From Parietaria judaica (taxonomy: Eukaryota > Streptophyta > Magnoliopsida > Rosales > Urticaceae): a stretch of DNA of 64,000 nt. The stretch spans positions 19,033,086-19,097,085 of the forward strand of contig OX940871.1 of assembly GCA_954871525.1 (NCBI GenBank). Reading direction: 5' to 3'. How positions within the stretch are numbered: the stretch's first letter is position 1; the number at the start of each line of letters is the position of its first letter. The translations under genes and the position numbers were made by a program. Below the pieces are notes generated by a model. That model was not told the origin of the DNA. It saw only the letters and a list, made by a program, of their open reading frames with translations, and ran no database searches. Positions 35,914 to 47,630 of the stretch are shown here, one piece after another.

Positions 35914-37501
35914 TTAAGGCTTCTTTTTGCCTCCTTTGACACATTGCTTAACAAGTTGTTTGAGTCCTTTCCTTGGTTTCTTCTCGGCTTTATTTTTCTC
36001 GGCTTCAACCAATCCTTCTTCCATCTCTAAACATAACTGTGATCATCACAAACACAATCAGTCACGACGAAAACATAAACCATGCATGATAATTAATTGC
36101 TCAATTATTACTGATAGAATCACACATTACTTTCAATAATTTATAAAAGTGACAATTATATAATTTTTTGGACTAGTAATACGTTTAAAATCAAGGTGTC
36201 CTAAACGTCCAACGTCTTTAAACCCTCCATACAAATTAGTTTTGAAATCTCATCACAACAAAGATCCCAAATTTCCTACCAGAGGTCATAAATTTCGGAC
36301 AAAGATGTCAGAAAATTCCAATCTTTTCCAACATCTTTGTCCATAAACCGGGCATTAGTCCGGAGGCCCGACCCTCTCTATAGAGGAGTTAATCCATAAA
36401 TCGGAGCTCTCAAATTCAAAGATCTTAAATTATTTTCTATTTAATTAAATATAAAAATAATATTTTTAAATACCTCCCAATCCTTAAGTCTGGGACCGGG
36501 AGGTAAACCTTTTTTTTTTTTACTTAACCTGATTTAAATTTCAGTTGGTCATGTTTTAATAACATTAATTTGTTTTAGTTAGATAATCTGTTTTTAAAAA
36601 CCAGGTGATCAAAAATCGATTAATGTAAGTTTTTATTATCAAAATATGATTAATATAAATTCAAAATATTTTATCACAAATAAAATATATCAGTCAAAAA
36701 TATCCAAAAAGAAGTAATATGCCGGTCCGTGTATACACTAAATACAACAATTATAAATAATTAATTTTAAAATATTAAAATAAAAATCTATTTAAAAATC
36801 GATTATAAAAACTGATTACAAAATAACGTGTTTTGAAACCTGTAATCTTTTCCGGCGTGGGAATTCGATTACGGTTAACGTTAACCTATTTTTAAAATAA
36901 TTCGGTTACAATTATTTTAAACCCGATAATTTTCAAGTACGAACATTAAAATTCAGTTACCTCTACTAGATCCCTTACTCGTGGTTAGTATTTAGTACCC
37001 CTAAAAGTATACATATGTACCTTTTGGAGCCGGTCTTCTAAGACGTGAAGCCGGTCGACAAGGGTCCCTTTCGCCTCGGTCTCGAGCACGACGCGGTCCA
37101 TCGGACGGCAGTGGCAGTGCCTCTCCAGGCTCTTGGGAGAGAGGTCGTCGGTCGATGACACGTGTCCGTCGCTGGTGAGAGTCCCGCTCGACAGGGTTGA
37201 CTCGAAGGAGCTCTTCTGTGGGGAAGAAGACGACCGAACACTGGACCCACGGATCTCCTCCAACTCTCGAAGCTGATCATCATTCCCATGCACGACGCAC
37301 GTGCGTGCATGGTTAATAACATGCGTTAATTCAGTTGTCACGTAATTATGGTAAAAATCACAATAATAACGTAGTAGTAACTAGTACGTATATTATATAT
37401 AAACATATAATTGAATAAAGGTGATAAAATATTATAAGACTGACCATGTTGTCCAAGCGATTGAGCTTAGAGAGAATCGGTTCCTCATGAAGTAAAGCCA
37501 T
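35914..37501 (-). CDS. Small plant-specific protein of unknown function, 143 aa, three exons
   Basis: Minus-strand exons 37445-37501, 37021-37272 and 35914-36036, all phase 0 with GT-AG borders (donors GTCAGT and GTACAT, acceptors GATCAG and ATCACAG), give 143 aa. The N-terminus MALLHEEPILSKLNRLDNM is followed by LRELEEIRGSS. A Ser-rich middle contains SSGTLTSDGH and SPKSLERHC. A predicted coiled coil (VDRLHVLEDRLQKLCLEMEEG) leads to a Lys-rich tail, GLKQLVKQCVKGGKKKP. This layout is familiar from a conserved but uncharacterised group in many plants. No enzymatic motif or membrane segment is visible. The second intron is long (984 bp). Confidence 0.8.
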
Positions 37502-37558
37502 TTTCTCAGTGTGTTTTTTCCCGGGAAACAAACAGATTCTTTCCTCTAAAGAAGCACT

Positions 37559-37571
37559 AGGGTTAGGGTTA
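37559..37571 (-). promoter_or_regulatory. Telomere-repeat box in the leader of the 143-aa gene
   Basis: On the gene's strand two AACCCT units in tandem lie about 60 bp before the ATG. Telo-boxes of this kind occur near starts of growth-related plant genes. The regulatory role is inferred. Confidence 0.35.
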
Positions 37572-38587
37572 AAAAGGATGTGAACAAAGAAGAGATTAAG
37601 GCGAGCGATCCAATCCACAGTCAAGTTCTTCGACACGTGTTCGATTGTGTGACGCTCTTTGACACGTTAAGTGTTGCATGCAGTGTGTTTTGGAGGAGCC
37701 GCCACGTGCCACTCACGCCTTCTACTCAACACCATTAAATTTGATATATGATATATATACGATCTTTATTAGACTTTGATGCTTACTTTCTATTATATTA
37801 ATAGTAGTAGTAGTCAAGTAATTATTAAATTTCTCGAATAGTCATCGGCACGTCTATCGAAATTTTTTTTTCGAGGATATGCGAAACGATATATTCATCG
37901 ACATATTCATCGATTTACTTATGAGATACCAATCGACAAGCGATATATCTGTAAAATAAAAAGTGCGAAACGATATCGATAAGCGGTATTTAAAACCTTA
38001 GTAGTAGTAGGTGTATAAAGTTAAAGCTTACATTTAAACCGCAACAAAATTAAATTTTCATGTACAAATAATCCTATGATCTCTTTTTACATTTTCAAAA
38101 TTTAAGATTTATTATCAATTTTTTTTTTTTTCGCATAGATAAGCTAAGTAATATAAATGAATAGGTTGGCCACAATAATGTTAGTCGTAACAAGCCTATT
38201 AGTATAAGCAATAAAAATATTTATAGTATTTTAAGTTTCTAACTCTTCTTTTTTCCTTATCCCCTCCCAATCTTAAGATCTAGCCACTCACTTATTAACA
38301 AGTTCGGACATCTTTGTTCTTTATTTTTTCTTGCATCCTGTATGGGAAATGGCAATTCAAGACCAAATATATATAATGAAAAATACTACTCAATTTAGAT
38401 CAATTTTGACCACTATGATAGTTTCGATAACGTTTTTGTTTCCGTATAAATTAAGGAGTTTTACCGTCAATAGAACTGAAATTTTACAAGAATTTATTCT
38501 TAATAAGCAAAAGTAACGGACGAGAGCAGAGGGTGTTTAAAACTCCATTCTTATATTTTTCTTGCAAACATATAAAATTGTACTAAG
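37572..38587. other. Intergenic DNA
   Basis: Promoter side of the 143-aa gene, then AT-rich DNA. No gene seen. Confidence 0.5.
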
Positions 38588-39362
38588 TGTTAAGGTCGGA
38601 TATCGTCAAATCCTTCCTTTAATACTACTCATGTCGTTTATCCTCAATACGATGTGAAATGGAGGCAAGAAGACTCGTTGACTGTTGGTCAACAAAAATG
38701 TAATTAATCGCACCTCAAGGAAGTATCCTCGAGGAAGGTACCCAAAGGAAATGCCTGAGGAAGTATTCTTGAAGAAGATGCTCGAGGAAGCATCATCGAC
38801 GAAGGTGTCCTCGGGGAAGATGTCCTAAGATGTCTCTCGAGGAAGATGCTCGGGGAAACATGTTCAAAGAAGATGTTCGAGGAAGCTTCTCGAATGGGAA
38901 GCTCAAGAGACCAAAGAGATTGCCGGCGAGGACGCTCCAAAGACACGTTCTGACCTCATTAAATGCAACCGAGGTTTGGTCGGCGAAACTGACAAAAGGG
39001 AGAGCCGTACGGGCACTATCTGCTCAGACTGTCCTCAGAACATGGCAGGCGACAACATTAGTGTGAGTGTGTCTTCTTACCTTAAAGCAGAGAATGTCAG
39101 AGGGGGACCACAGAACTTTTCGAAGGAAGGACCACAAAGAATCAACCAAGAGAAACGAGCCCTAACTAGGGCAACTGACCTATATATAGAAGAGGGAATC
39201 ACCATTGTAAAAGGGAGTCTGATCTGAAGTCTTTCCCAAGAGAGAAACTAAGAGAAAGAGCAAGAACTTGTATTGATAAACTTGTAATCCGAGATTTCAT
39301 CAAGAGAAAAATACACAAAGACTTTATAGCCATTATTACTCTCCTCTTGCCCATTCTTAACA
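38588..39362 (+). repeat. Solo LTR, diverged relative of elements 1 and 2
   Basis: A 775-bp LTR-like sequence that starts TGTTAAGGTCGGATATCGTC and ends CCATTCTTAACA. Its ends form the inverted repeat TGTTAAG/CTTAACA. The flanks CTAAG (38583-38587) and CTAAA (39363-39367) look like an aged target duplication. The head resembles the other TGTTAAGGTC LTRs, the interior less so. A TATATATAG box lies at about 39182-39190. Confidence 0.75.
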
Positions 39363-39367
39363 CTAAA

Positions 39368-40266
39368 AAGAGATTAAACCTGAATTCTTTTTTTTTAAAC
39401 TCGAGAAGATATCTTCATGACTGTTTGTTGGTATTTTTACCCTTAACACAAAGGACTCGATGTATGTCTTGCAAGCTTGCACTCTTCTTAATTTCGCCTA
39501 GGCAAATTCATAAAGTTATTTGCATAAAGTTGTACGACGGACTTGATATATGTCGTGCAAGCTTGCGCAAACATGACTTTGCTCGATCTGTCTGCAAGCT
39601 TATTTTCATACATGTCCCATGTAAAATCAACAGAACCCGCTTATAATAAGAAAAGTAAAAAGAAAAAGAAAAAAAAAACTTATCTTCTGGGAAATTAAAG
39701 CTTCAACTCTAATTTTCTTGTCCAATTAGCCCCTCCCAATCTTCAGACCTAGCCACAAATTCATTAATAAACTTGGTCATCTTGCTTTTACGTCGTTTTC
39801 TTTAGGTTACGTCATGTTATGTATGTACCTCAATCACATCTTTAGGTATTGTCACGTATATTTAGTGTCGTTTCTTTCACTTCTTTCTCACCAAACTATA
39901 CGTGTATAGTGTGTACATTAATAATTAAACGCATAGGTTAACTATGGTAAAACTTAAAAGAATTAATACGTGTATACATTGATATAATTTATGTTTAATT
40001 TCAAAGAAGAGGGAATACAGTTTCACGACCATGTCCTTCAAGTATTACAAACAAAATATTTAACCCTCTAAAAACCAAAATAATGAGTTGTGACCCCTTT
40101 CACTTTTTCTTTACGACATCGTCACCCTTATAAATAAATAAATAAAATCTACACATAACTTGGATCATCAACGCGTGACAAACCAAGTTCATAGCCATGC
40201 ATTGCATCAATACACTTTGCATGCATGCTCATACAAAAAAATATAATTACTCAGTCCGTCTTCCTC
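39368..40266. other. Intergenic DNA and 3' UTR of the cellulose synthase gene
   Basis: A 60-70-bp phrase with CTTGCAAGCTTGC and ATATGTCGTGCAAGCTTGC is loosely repeated around 39460-39600. No gene seen. Confidence 0.5.
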
Positions 40267-43200
40267 CTAGCAGTTGATTCCGCACACCTCGACGTCGGGA
40301 CCGGTGACTCTCGTCGTGAACGGATCCACCCGAACCCAAAGCAGCGAGAAGATCGAGGCCAACAGAATCGACCAGATGATGACGACCGTCGGAGTCCGGT
40401 TCTGTCGTCCCATGAGACCCTTGAGGAACGGGTAGAGATGGACGATCACCCAGAAGGCAAAGAAGAGCTTCCCGAAGAGCGGACCCCACGACTGGTACCC
40501 GCTGTTGATCGCGTACGAGATTCCGGCGACGACGCCAACGAGGTTGATGATGAGGAGCGTAGTCGGGGGAATGAGCAGCGTCGTCCACTTGAAGAGGTAG
40601 AGCTCGGCGAAGTCGCCGTCCTCGTCGGAAGCTTTCGAAGTGACAGTGAAGTTGGTGTCGATTCCAGCGAGAACCTTCAGGAGACCTTGGACAACGGCGA
40701 ATAGATGAGCGGAGACACCACCAATGACCCAGAACTGCTCGTTCCTCCACCACTCGTCGATCCCGACACCACTCCATCGCATCTCGAGGATACCCGTTGC
40801 AAAGATTGACAGAAAGAGCGAGATAAACCATATGCTCGCAAGGTTGCTAATCTGCACGGTCAAAAGAGTAAGTATATATCATAAAATGATTGGAGTAACT
40901 CGTGATGTGATCTTATAAATATTTTAAAACAATGCATATCACATTTTTCGATGAGACGAAGTATCGACATGCGAACGTTTTCATGAGGTGTAATCTCATT
41001 TAGAAACTGCCTTTGAATGTGATAACAAAAACTAGTAATCAATTATTAGTGACGAAACCCCAGATATGTGCTCTAAAATTACCGATCATATTTCGAGATT
41101 TTTAACGAACTAGCCCTTGCCAACATATGCTAAAAAGGTCGACCTAATTATAGTGCATAATTTTCTAGTGTCGAAAGTGCACGAACTTAATCATAAGCAT
41201 TAAGAAACGAACGATATATCTTTCATTGTAAATGGGAGGATGTACCTGTGGGATGATGAACTTGTTGGTGAGAAGGCAGACGGCGGGTAAAGTACAGTAC
41301 ATGACAAGCGGAATTGACGTGATCGGGTATATGGTGGTGTTGACGTAAGCGAATCTCTCGAGCCACTTGAGGCGCCCGCTGTAGCCGTACCAGATGGGGC
41401 AATGCCGGCTCAGCAGAATCTCCACCGAACCCAAAGCCCACCGCAGCACTTGGTTCAGACGATCGGAAAGATTGATTGGAGCAGACCCCTTGAACGCTGC
41501 CAGCTTCGGCATGCAGTAGATCGATCTCCACCCGCGAGCGTGCATTTTGAAACCCGTCAGAATATCTTCTGTCACCGAACCGTAGATCCATCCAATCTGA
41601 AATCATATAGACAGTTCAGTTTGATCCATTTACTGTATCACTAGGGGTGAAATTGGTGGTTTCGGTTTTGTTATGGAAAGCAAACACACCTCACTTCCCC
41701 AATCGGTCTTGTCTTCGTATCCACAACTGATGACGTGGATCGCCTCTTTGAGAAGAGTTTCAGGCGTCGCAGACTGAGGAACGCCGCCGTTTTCCATAAG
41801 GGTAGAAGCGACAAAAACAGCAGACTGGCCGAAACGTTTCTCGAGGCTCATTTGAGACATCAGCAACGACTTCTCATCGTCGAACCCGGCACCTAACAAA
41901 TTTTCAAGTTTTTTGTTTAAAAATTCCTCAATGAGAAAACAACAGAACCCTATCAGAGAATATTTTTCTACATATCGTACCTTCGACACCTTCTTCAATG
42001 TCTTCAAGGTTGAAAATCGGCACGGTGGGATCAGCGTTCTTGCTCGATTTCTTCTTGTCCCCTTTCTTGCTCGATTTCGAACCCTTCTTCCGTGACCCTC
42101 CACACAGTGAAGATAGAACTCCGGCTTTCTTGTGCTTCGGCTTAACCGGTGGTTCGTAGCCATACAAAGCAGTCCGATTGAAGACGCATCCCGTTCCCAC
42201 ATAAACGGGCCCTTGAATTCCATCTAAACCTCTCAAGTTAATCTATCACAAGCCGAGTGAAACGAGAGTCAGACAAATACTCATAGCATATATATTGAAT
42301 ATCGCTATTAACAGAAGGAAACACAAAACTCACATCGAAGAACACGGTGTTACGATTGGCGTATCGATCGTTCCTATCAATACCGTCGAACCTCTGCGGA
42401 AATTGAACATAACATACGTTTTTCCCCAAGTTCGGATCCATCAAGAAGCACATAGATTCTCTCAGGGCCTTGCTGTTGTTGATGTAGTGATCACAATCGA
42501 GATTCAACATGAAAGGCCCATTCGTAAGCACAGCCGAAACTCGGACCTGCAAGTATTATAATATTCACTAATTAGAGTTCGAAAAACTCGCTTATAATCT
42601 ATAGGATGAACCTTTTTATTCTAAGGATACTCACGAGTGCATTCATGGCACCGGCCTTTTTGTGATGTTGAAAACCCGGACGCTTCTCACGAGAAACGTA
42701 CACTAGACGTGGAAGTTCATTGCCGTCAACATCAAGCCCTCCATTTTGACCCAAGAAAACCTGAACGTAATCGAGTGGATTATGTCAAAACGACACTAAA
42801 TAAATTGCATTACTTGAAATTATATATGAATTTGCCAGCATAGATGCATTACCTGGATCATTCCGGGATGGTCTCTGGTGTTATTTCCCGGCCACGGTGT
42901 ACCATCTTGCATAATCCATCCTTCTTCCGGTACTTTTGTTGCCTTGGAAACAAGTCCATTGACTCGGATCTTGAACTCTTCGTATTCTCTCTGAAAGCGC
43001 ATCAAGAAAACGATTAAACTAAGCAAAGCTAGAAGAAAAAAATATCATGAATTCGATTTGCAGGGTAAATTATTTCTTACCTTCATGGCTCGACGATCTT
43101 TGACGAATGTAGGTTGGACCTTATCCTTCAAGTAATCAATTTTCTGGGAGAAGTACCACTCGGGAGCACGGGGCTCGATGGCATACTTCTTGCAGAAAGG

Positions 43201-45252
43201 AACCCATTTCCTCGCGAACTCCGACGTTTCCGACAGCGCTTCGAAAGTCAACATCGCCGCTCCGTCGTCAGAGACGTAGCAGGAGACTTTGTCAACCGGA
43301 TAGTCAACCGCGAGAATTGAAAGCACGGTGTTTGCCGTCACGAGCGGCGGCTCTTTCAACGGGTCGACCGTACTCACAAAGATATCCACTGCAGCCAACT
43401 GTGACGGCTCTCCTTCTCGGTCATATCTGCGATTCCAACGTAATGAATTTCTCAGAATCCAAACATTAGAAAAGACTTGCGAGTTAAGATAGGAATAACA
43501 AAAGGGATTCACCTCAAAGCAAGTCGATCGAGGTAAGTTTCACGGTTAATAGGGAGCCATTTGGGGAACTGATCGAGAATCCATGAAATGGCAAACCAAA
43601 TCTCGCAGATAACCGAAATTAACCACAAAGCATAGGCATTGGGCACAGGATTAGTGATCCGATAATGCAAGAAAATGCAGAGGATGATAAGCCGGAGAAC
43701 GATGACCATTCGGTACGGATTAATCCTTGAAGAAGGAATCGAGACCTTTCTAGAAAGAGGCTGTCTTGCTTCATCGTTCCTGGAAGAACAAAACGATATT
43801 ATCACTTTTTATAAATTGAATTGTCAAGCCATTGTAAGTTATACTAATAATCAGAACAAAAACAAAACAAAAAAAAAACTTACAGAAGAGAATCATCGCC
43901 GAGCATGTCAGTAGTGGCGTCAATATCACCGCCGCCCCGTTCGGAAGTGGCTTGGCCGGTGCTCATCGGAACAACGTTCTTCTCTTGCTTCATCTTCCAA
44001 CCATCGACCCTCTCTTTCCACGCCACGTTTCCCAAACCCGGTGAGCCAAAATCTCTCACCGGATCCACAACCCTGATGTTCGCTGCAAAGGAAGATAAAA
44101 TGAAACACTTGAGACCGAGTCACGAGACTAATGAACCTCTTTGAAAAAAGAACTAAAAAGAAGATATATAACAGAAGTCAATTATAGAGAGTCTGGGAAA
44201 TACGTGATTGGTTGATGTCAGATGAGTAAGGAAGAGGATGGATACGCTTCGCGCCGCCAACTCCAGGAGACGCCATAGAGAACCGCTCCGGCGAAGTGGC
44301 AGATAATTCCCCCGATACCTAAACACGGAGAAAAGCTTAAGAGTTCCGTTCCAAAGTCGATGCCAATGGGAGTAACACGGTCAACTTACCTCTTGGCCAT
44401 TGGTGAGGAGAGGAATGTGGTTGTGAGCAACCCCTTTGTCGTAGCTCGGAGCCCCGACATCCTCGCCGCGGCCATACGTCATCTGCCAGCTCAGCATGCG
44501 CTCCGCGATCTTCTGCTTCTCGCTCTGACCCTCCGTAGGGTAGTTGAAATCGCTCGCGCCATCATCAACGTCATCCTCCTCTTTATCGCCCAGAATCGCG
44601 GGGCTTCCTGCGAACAATCACCACCTATAATGCACCGCCTCGCCTCGCACAGTATGACTCCCGTCAACCAATGCGGAACGTGAAATTACCTTTGTGCCTC
44701 TTGTACCGAGTCTTGCACTGCGGGCAAGACTGGTTGCCCTCTTTCCGCTCGTACTCGTAGCACGGCCTGCAAACGGGAAAAGAGCACACATCGCACGCAG
44801 CGAAAGGCTCGCCGTCCGACGTCTTCCCAACGGTGTCGCTGCAGATCTGACACACCTGAGAGCCCAAATTCTTCATGGGCTTTGCCTGAATTTTCAATCA
44901 AACATTGTAATTCAGAATTTAATCAAAACTAAAAGATTAATGTAATTCTTGTTCTTCATGGTTTCCTTTGAGACTCAAGTTCACTCTGCCGGATTTCCCA
45001 CCCCCATCTTTCACTTAAAAAACGGGGTTTATCCGAGTTTTACAATCAAACATTATAACTAGTTGTTCATGGAAATCACTGGGTTTCAAATATCATTCAA
45101 AAACTAAATTTAAATTGCCATTTCTTTTATCATCCTAAAGTCCTCACTAATTCTTGCTAATTCTCAATTCACTACATATATACATACATATACATTATAT
45201 ATATATAAATAAAATCAATGTGACTCACCCCAGATTCTGTTTCAGAGTCCAT
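40267..45252 (-). CDS. CESA3: Cellulose synthase catalytic subunit, CESA3 type
   Basis: Fourteen exons: 45229-45252, 44690-44885, 44390-44607, 44204-44318, 43884-44082, 43513-43779, 43081-43426, 42853-42990, 42635-42760, 42334-42546, 41981-42242, 41690-41892, 41246-41596, 40267-40851. Joined they give 3243 nt (1080 aa), open throughout. The N-terminal RING-type zinc finger reads CQICSD to [10 protein letters not shown]. Catalytic motifs are DDG (about 393), DCD (about 560-562), TED (about 779-780) and QVLRW (about 818-822). Two membrane helices come before and six after the catalytic loop. The sequence follows CESA3 closely, including GKPMKN-like and NQSPN segments and the C-terminal CGINC. 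It polymerises UDP-glucose into cellulose in the primary-wall rosette complex with CESA1- and CESA6-type partners at the plasma membrane. Confidence 0.95.
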
Positions 45253-45421
45253 TGCAGCAAAACCGTATGCTTCTCACAGATTCTTTGTGAGCTTTATCTT
45301 CTCAACCAGATCTACGCATGCATTCCTCAGAAGAACTCAACCATAAGTAAAGCTTCAATCTTTTTCTTTTCACTCAATGCGCTTCAGGAAATCCCAATTG
45401 ACACGCTTCTCAGACCCGGAT

Positions 45422-45512
45422 CTACGAAATAAGATAAAAATTTAATTCATTTCTCAGCAAATTCAACCACTTAGATCAGACCCCAAAATTGAAGAGAAGA
45501 ACACAACTTTAC
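45422..45512 (-). other. Putative intron in the CESA3 5' leader
   Basis: On the minus strand, TTTTGCAG|GTAAAG (donor at 45512) and TTATTTCGTAG (acceptor at 45422) bound a 91-bp AT-rich interval about 170 bp before the ATG. Confidence 0.5.
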
Positions 45513-45599
45513 CTGCAAAACCTTGATTTTTGCCACCAATGAATGTGACGATCTCAGTCACTTCACAGCCAAACGAATTCGCTTAGATCTCAAGATACA

Positions 45600-45780
45600 G
45601 AGGAGAGAGAGAGAGGAGAGGAGAGAGAGAGCTCTGAGAAGTAAGAAGCCACAGCTGAATCTGATGAAGGCTTCTCTCTCACTACAACACTTGTCTGTGG
45701 CTTTCTCTCTCTTCTCTTCTCTTCTCTTCTTTTCTCCCCGTATAGCTGTAATTTAATGGATGTGCATATATAATACAAAA
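45600..45780 (-). promoter_or_regulatory. CESA3 start region: CT-rich leader and weak TATA
   Basis: Dense GA runs on + (45600-45630 and 45672-45735 as CT) make a pyrimidine/purine-rich leader. TATATA at 45767-45772 is a possible TATA box. The exact start is not determined. Confidence 0.35.
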
Positions 45781-47122
45781 TATATAAATATTATATTGCA
45801 AATCAAATGGGAAATAATAATGCTTGAAGCGGACGAAAGAGACAGAGCAACCAAGACTCTCTCTCTCTCTCCACCGACACTCCTAAGTTAGAGAGAGAAA
45901 GTGTTTTACTGAGCTGTCTTTCGCAGTAAAACTCGAAATGGTTGATGCCCAGATGATGATTCGGAGTTTCAGACAGGAAAGCGAAGATCTTTGTGCTGTT
46001 CTTCGATTTTCATGGAAAATAAATAAATAAATATAAAAAAGGAAAGAAGAAAAGAAAAAGACAAGAATAGATAGAAGACAGCGTTTTCTGAGGCTCTTTG
46101 TAACTCCGTCCTTGTACTTCTCACTTTCTTGCGTTTTGACTTTTGACCCGAGTAATTTCACTCGTCCACTCATGACCCGCCACGTGTCCTTTTTTCTAAG
46201 CCTGAGATACGGCATTCTTCAAAATGGTAACTTTCTTTTTCTCCATTGCTCGAATTTGTATTATCCTTTCACATAAAAAACAAAATAAAATATATAAGCC
46301 TTTCGTATTTTTCATCTTTGCGACGAAAGTGTAACGAAGTATTTTTTATTAGCATTATATTTTAAAATTTATATTATCATGGTAAAAGTTATAAAAAAAT
46401 TTAAACAAACCTTACCATAAGTTTTAAACTTTACTTCTTATCATGCTATAATTCCAAAAAATTGAAAAGTAGTGTTACTGAGAGTTCCAAATTTCTTACT
46501 AATTTTAAAATTTTCACAACAAATGAAATTTAAAATATATTACGTATAAAGAGATACGTTGTGATATTTTACAATAAATATCTAAGGAAATGGGCTGTAA
46601 TTTTTACCCGCTTATGCCGTTAACGTGATCCCGGCCAAAAGATGAACTTGGAATTGACTATATCATCCGACGGACTTTCAATGTCATCCGTTAAAAGACA
46701 TAAATTTGTAGACTCGAAATTTGTATTCTAATTTTTTGGCCTAGTTGTGACACTTAGAAAAGTTATCCATGTACTCATGGTACCCATCCGGAGCGCTTCT
46801 CATTATTTGATGGTCCTCGTTTGATTATTAAATGAGAATTTTAAAGTGAGTATTGTGAAATAATCAACTAATGTTATTCTTAAGAATTGTAAGATAATGT
46901 CATGGAAAATTTAAGAAAGATAATAACATTGCTTAAATCAATGTTAAATCAATTATGTGTAACGAATAGATTAATATTTTCGTCAACTTGTTAAGCGATT
47001 TAACAATGTCGCACATTTAGATTTTTTTTTTAAAACAAAAAATACGACAAAAACTAAATTTTAATAGACAAAATCATCTATACCTAAAGTTTTGGTCAAA
47101 GAAAATTCATGCATTTGTGCTA
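45781..47122. other. Intergenic DNA upstream of CESA3
   Basis: AT-rich. A small hairpin (GTTTTACTG and CAGTAAAAC) lies near 45902-45935. No gene seen. Confidence 0.55.
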
Positions 47123-47127
47123 ATCAC

Positions 47128-47558
47128 TGTTAAGGTCGGATTTGGTCAAATCCCCTCTCCGCTTTACACTTGTCGTTTTCCCTTGAAACGACGAAGGTCA
47201 GGTTGGGCAAAATGGCGATGGGCCCCCGGCCCATCGGAGGAAGCGATGACCGAAGAGGAGCCTCAAGCCCATTAAGGTCTAGGGTTTCTCTCCATAATGC
47301 GACAAGAAGTACGGCTCGAGGGGGGACCACTGCTGAGCAGTGCACTCAGGATATGGCAGGGGGACAACGTTGTGTAACCCATTCGATATTGGTAATCTTA
47401 GTTTAATCGCACTCTTCTTCGAGGTTCCAAGCTATAAACGGAAGAGACCGAACCCCTTTGTAATCATAATCAATCAAAGATACCCCATCATTCGTGTTAT
47501 TCGTGTGTTTGAATAGTGTATTTTTGTGACTGTAAGGCGGTGCGAATCGCCCTCTACA
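47128..47558 (+). repeat. 5' LTR of element 2, with 216-bp internal deletion
   Basis: 431 bp against 647 bp for the 3' LTR. The missing part corresponds to 56083-56298, and the junction falls at a shared TT after ACAACG. The lost part holds the TATA box (CTATAAATAG at 56204-56213), so this LTR lacks its core promoter. Otherwise I see no differences between the LTRs. Confidence 0.95.
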
Positions 47559-47561
47559 ATT

Positions 47562-47578
47562 TGGCGCCCACCGAGGGG
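47562..47578 (+). other. Primer binding site of element 2
   Basis: TGGCGCCCACCGAGGGG, 3 bp after the LTR, the same as in element 1. Confidence 0.8.
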
Positions 47579-47630
47579 CAATAGTTTCTTCCTATCGCAC
47601 AGCCAGGAACGAGAAGAGGGAAAGCGAAAG

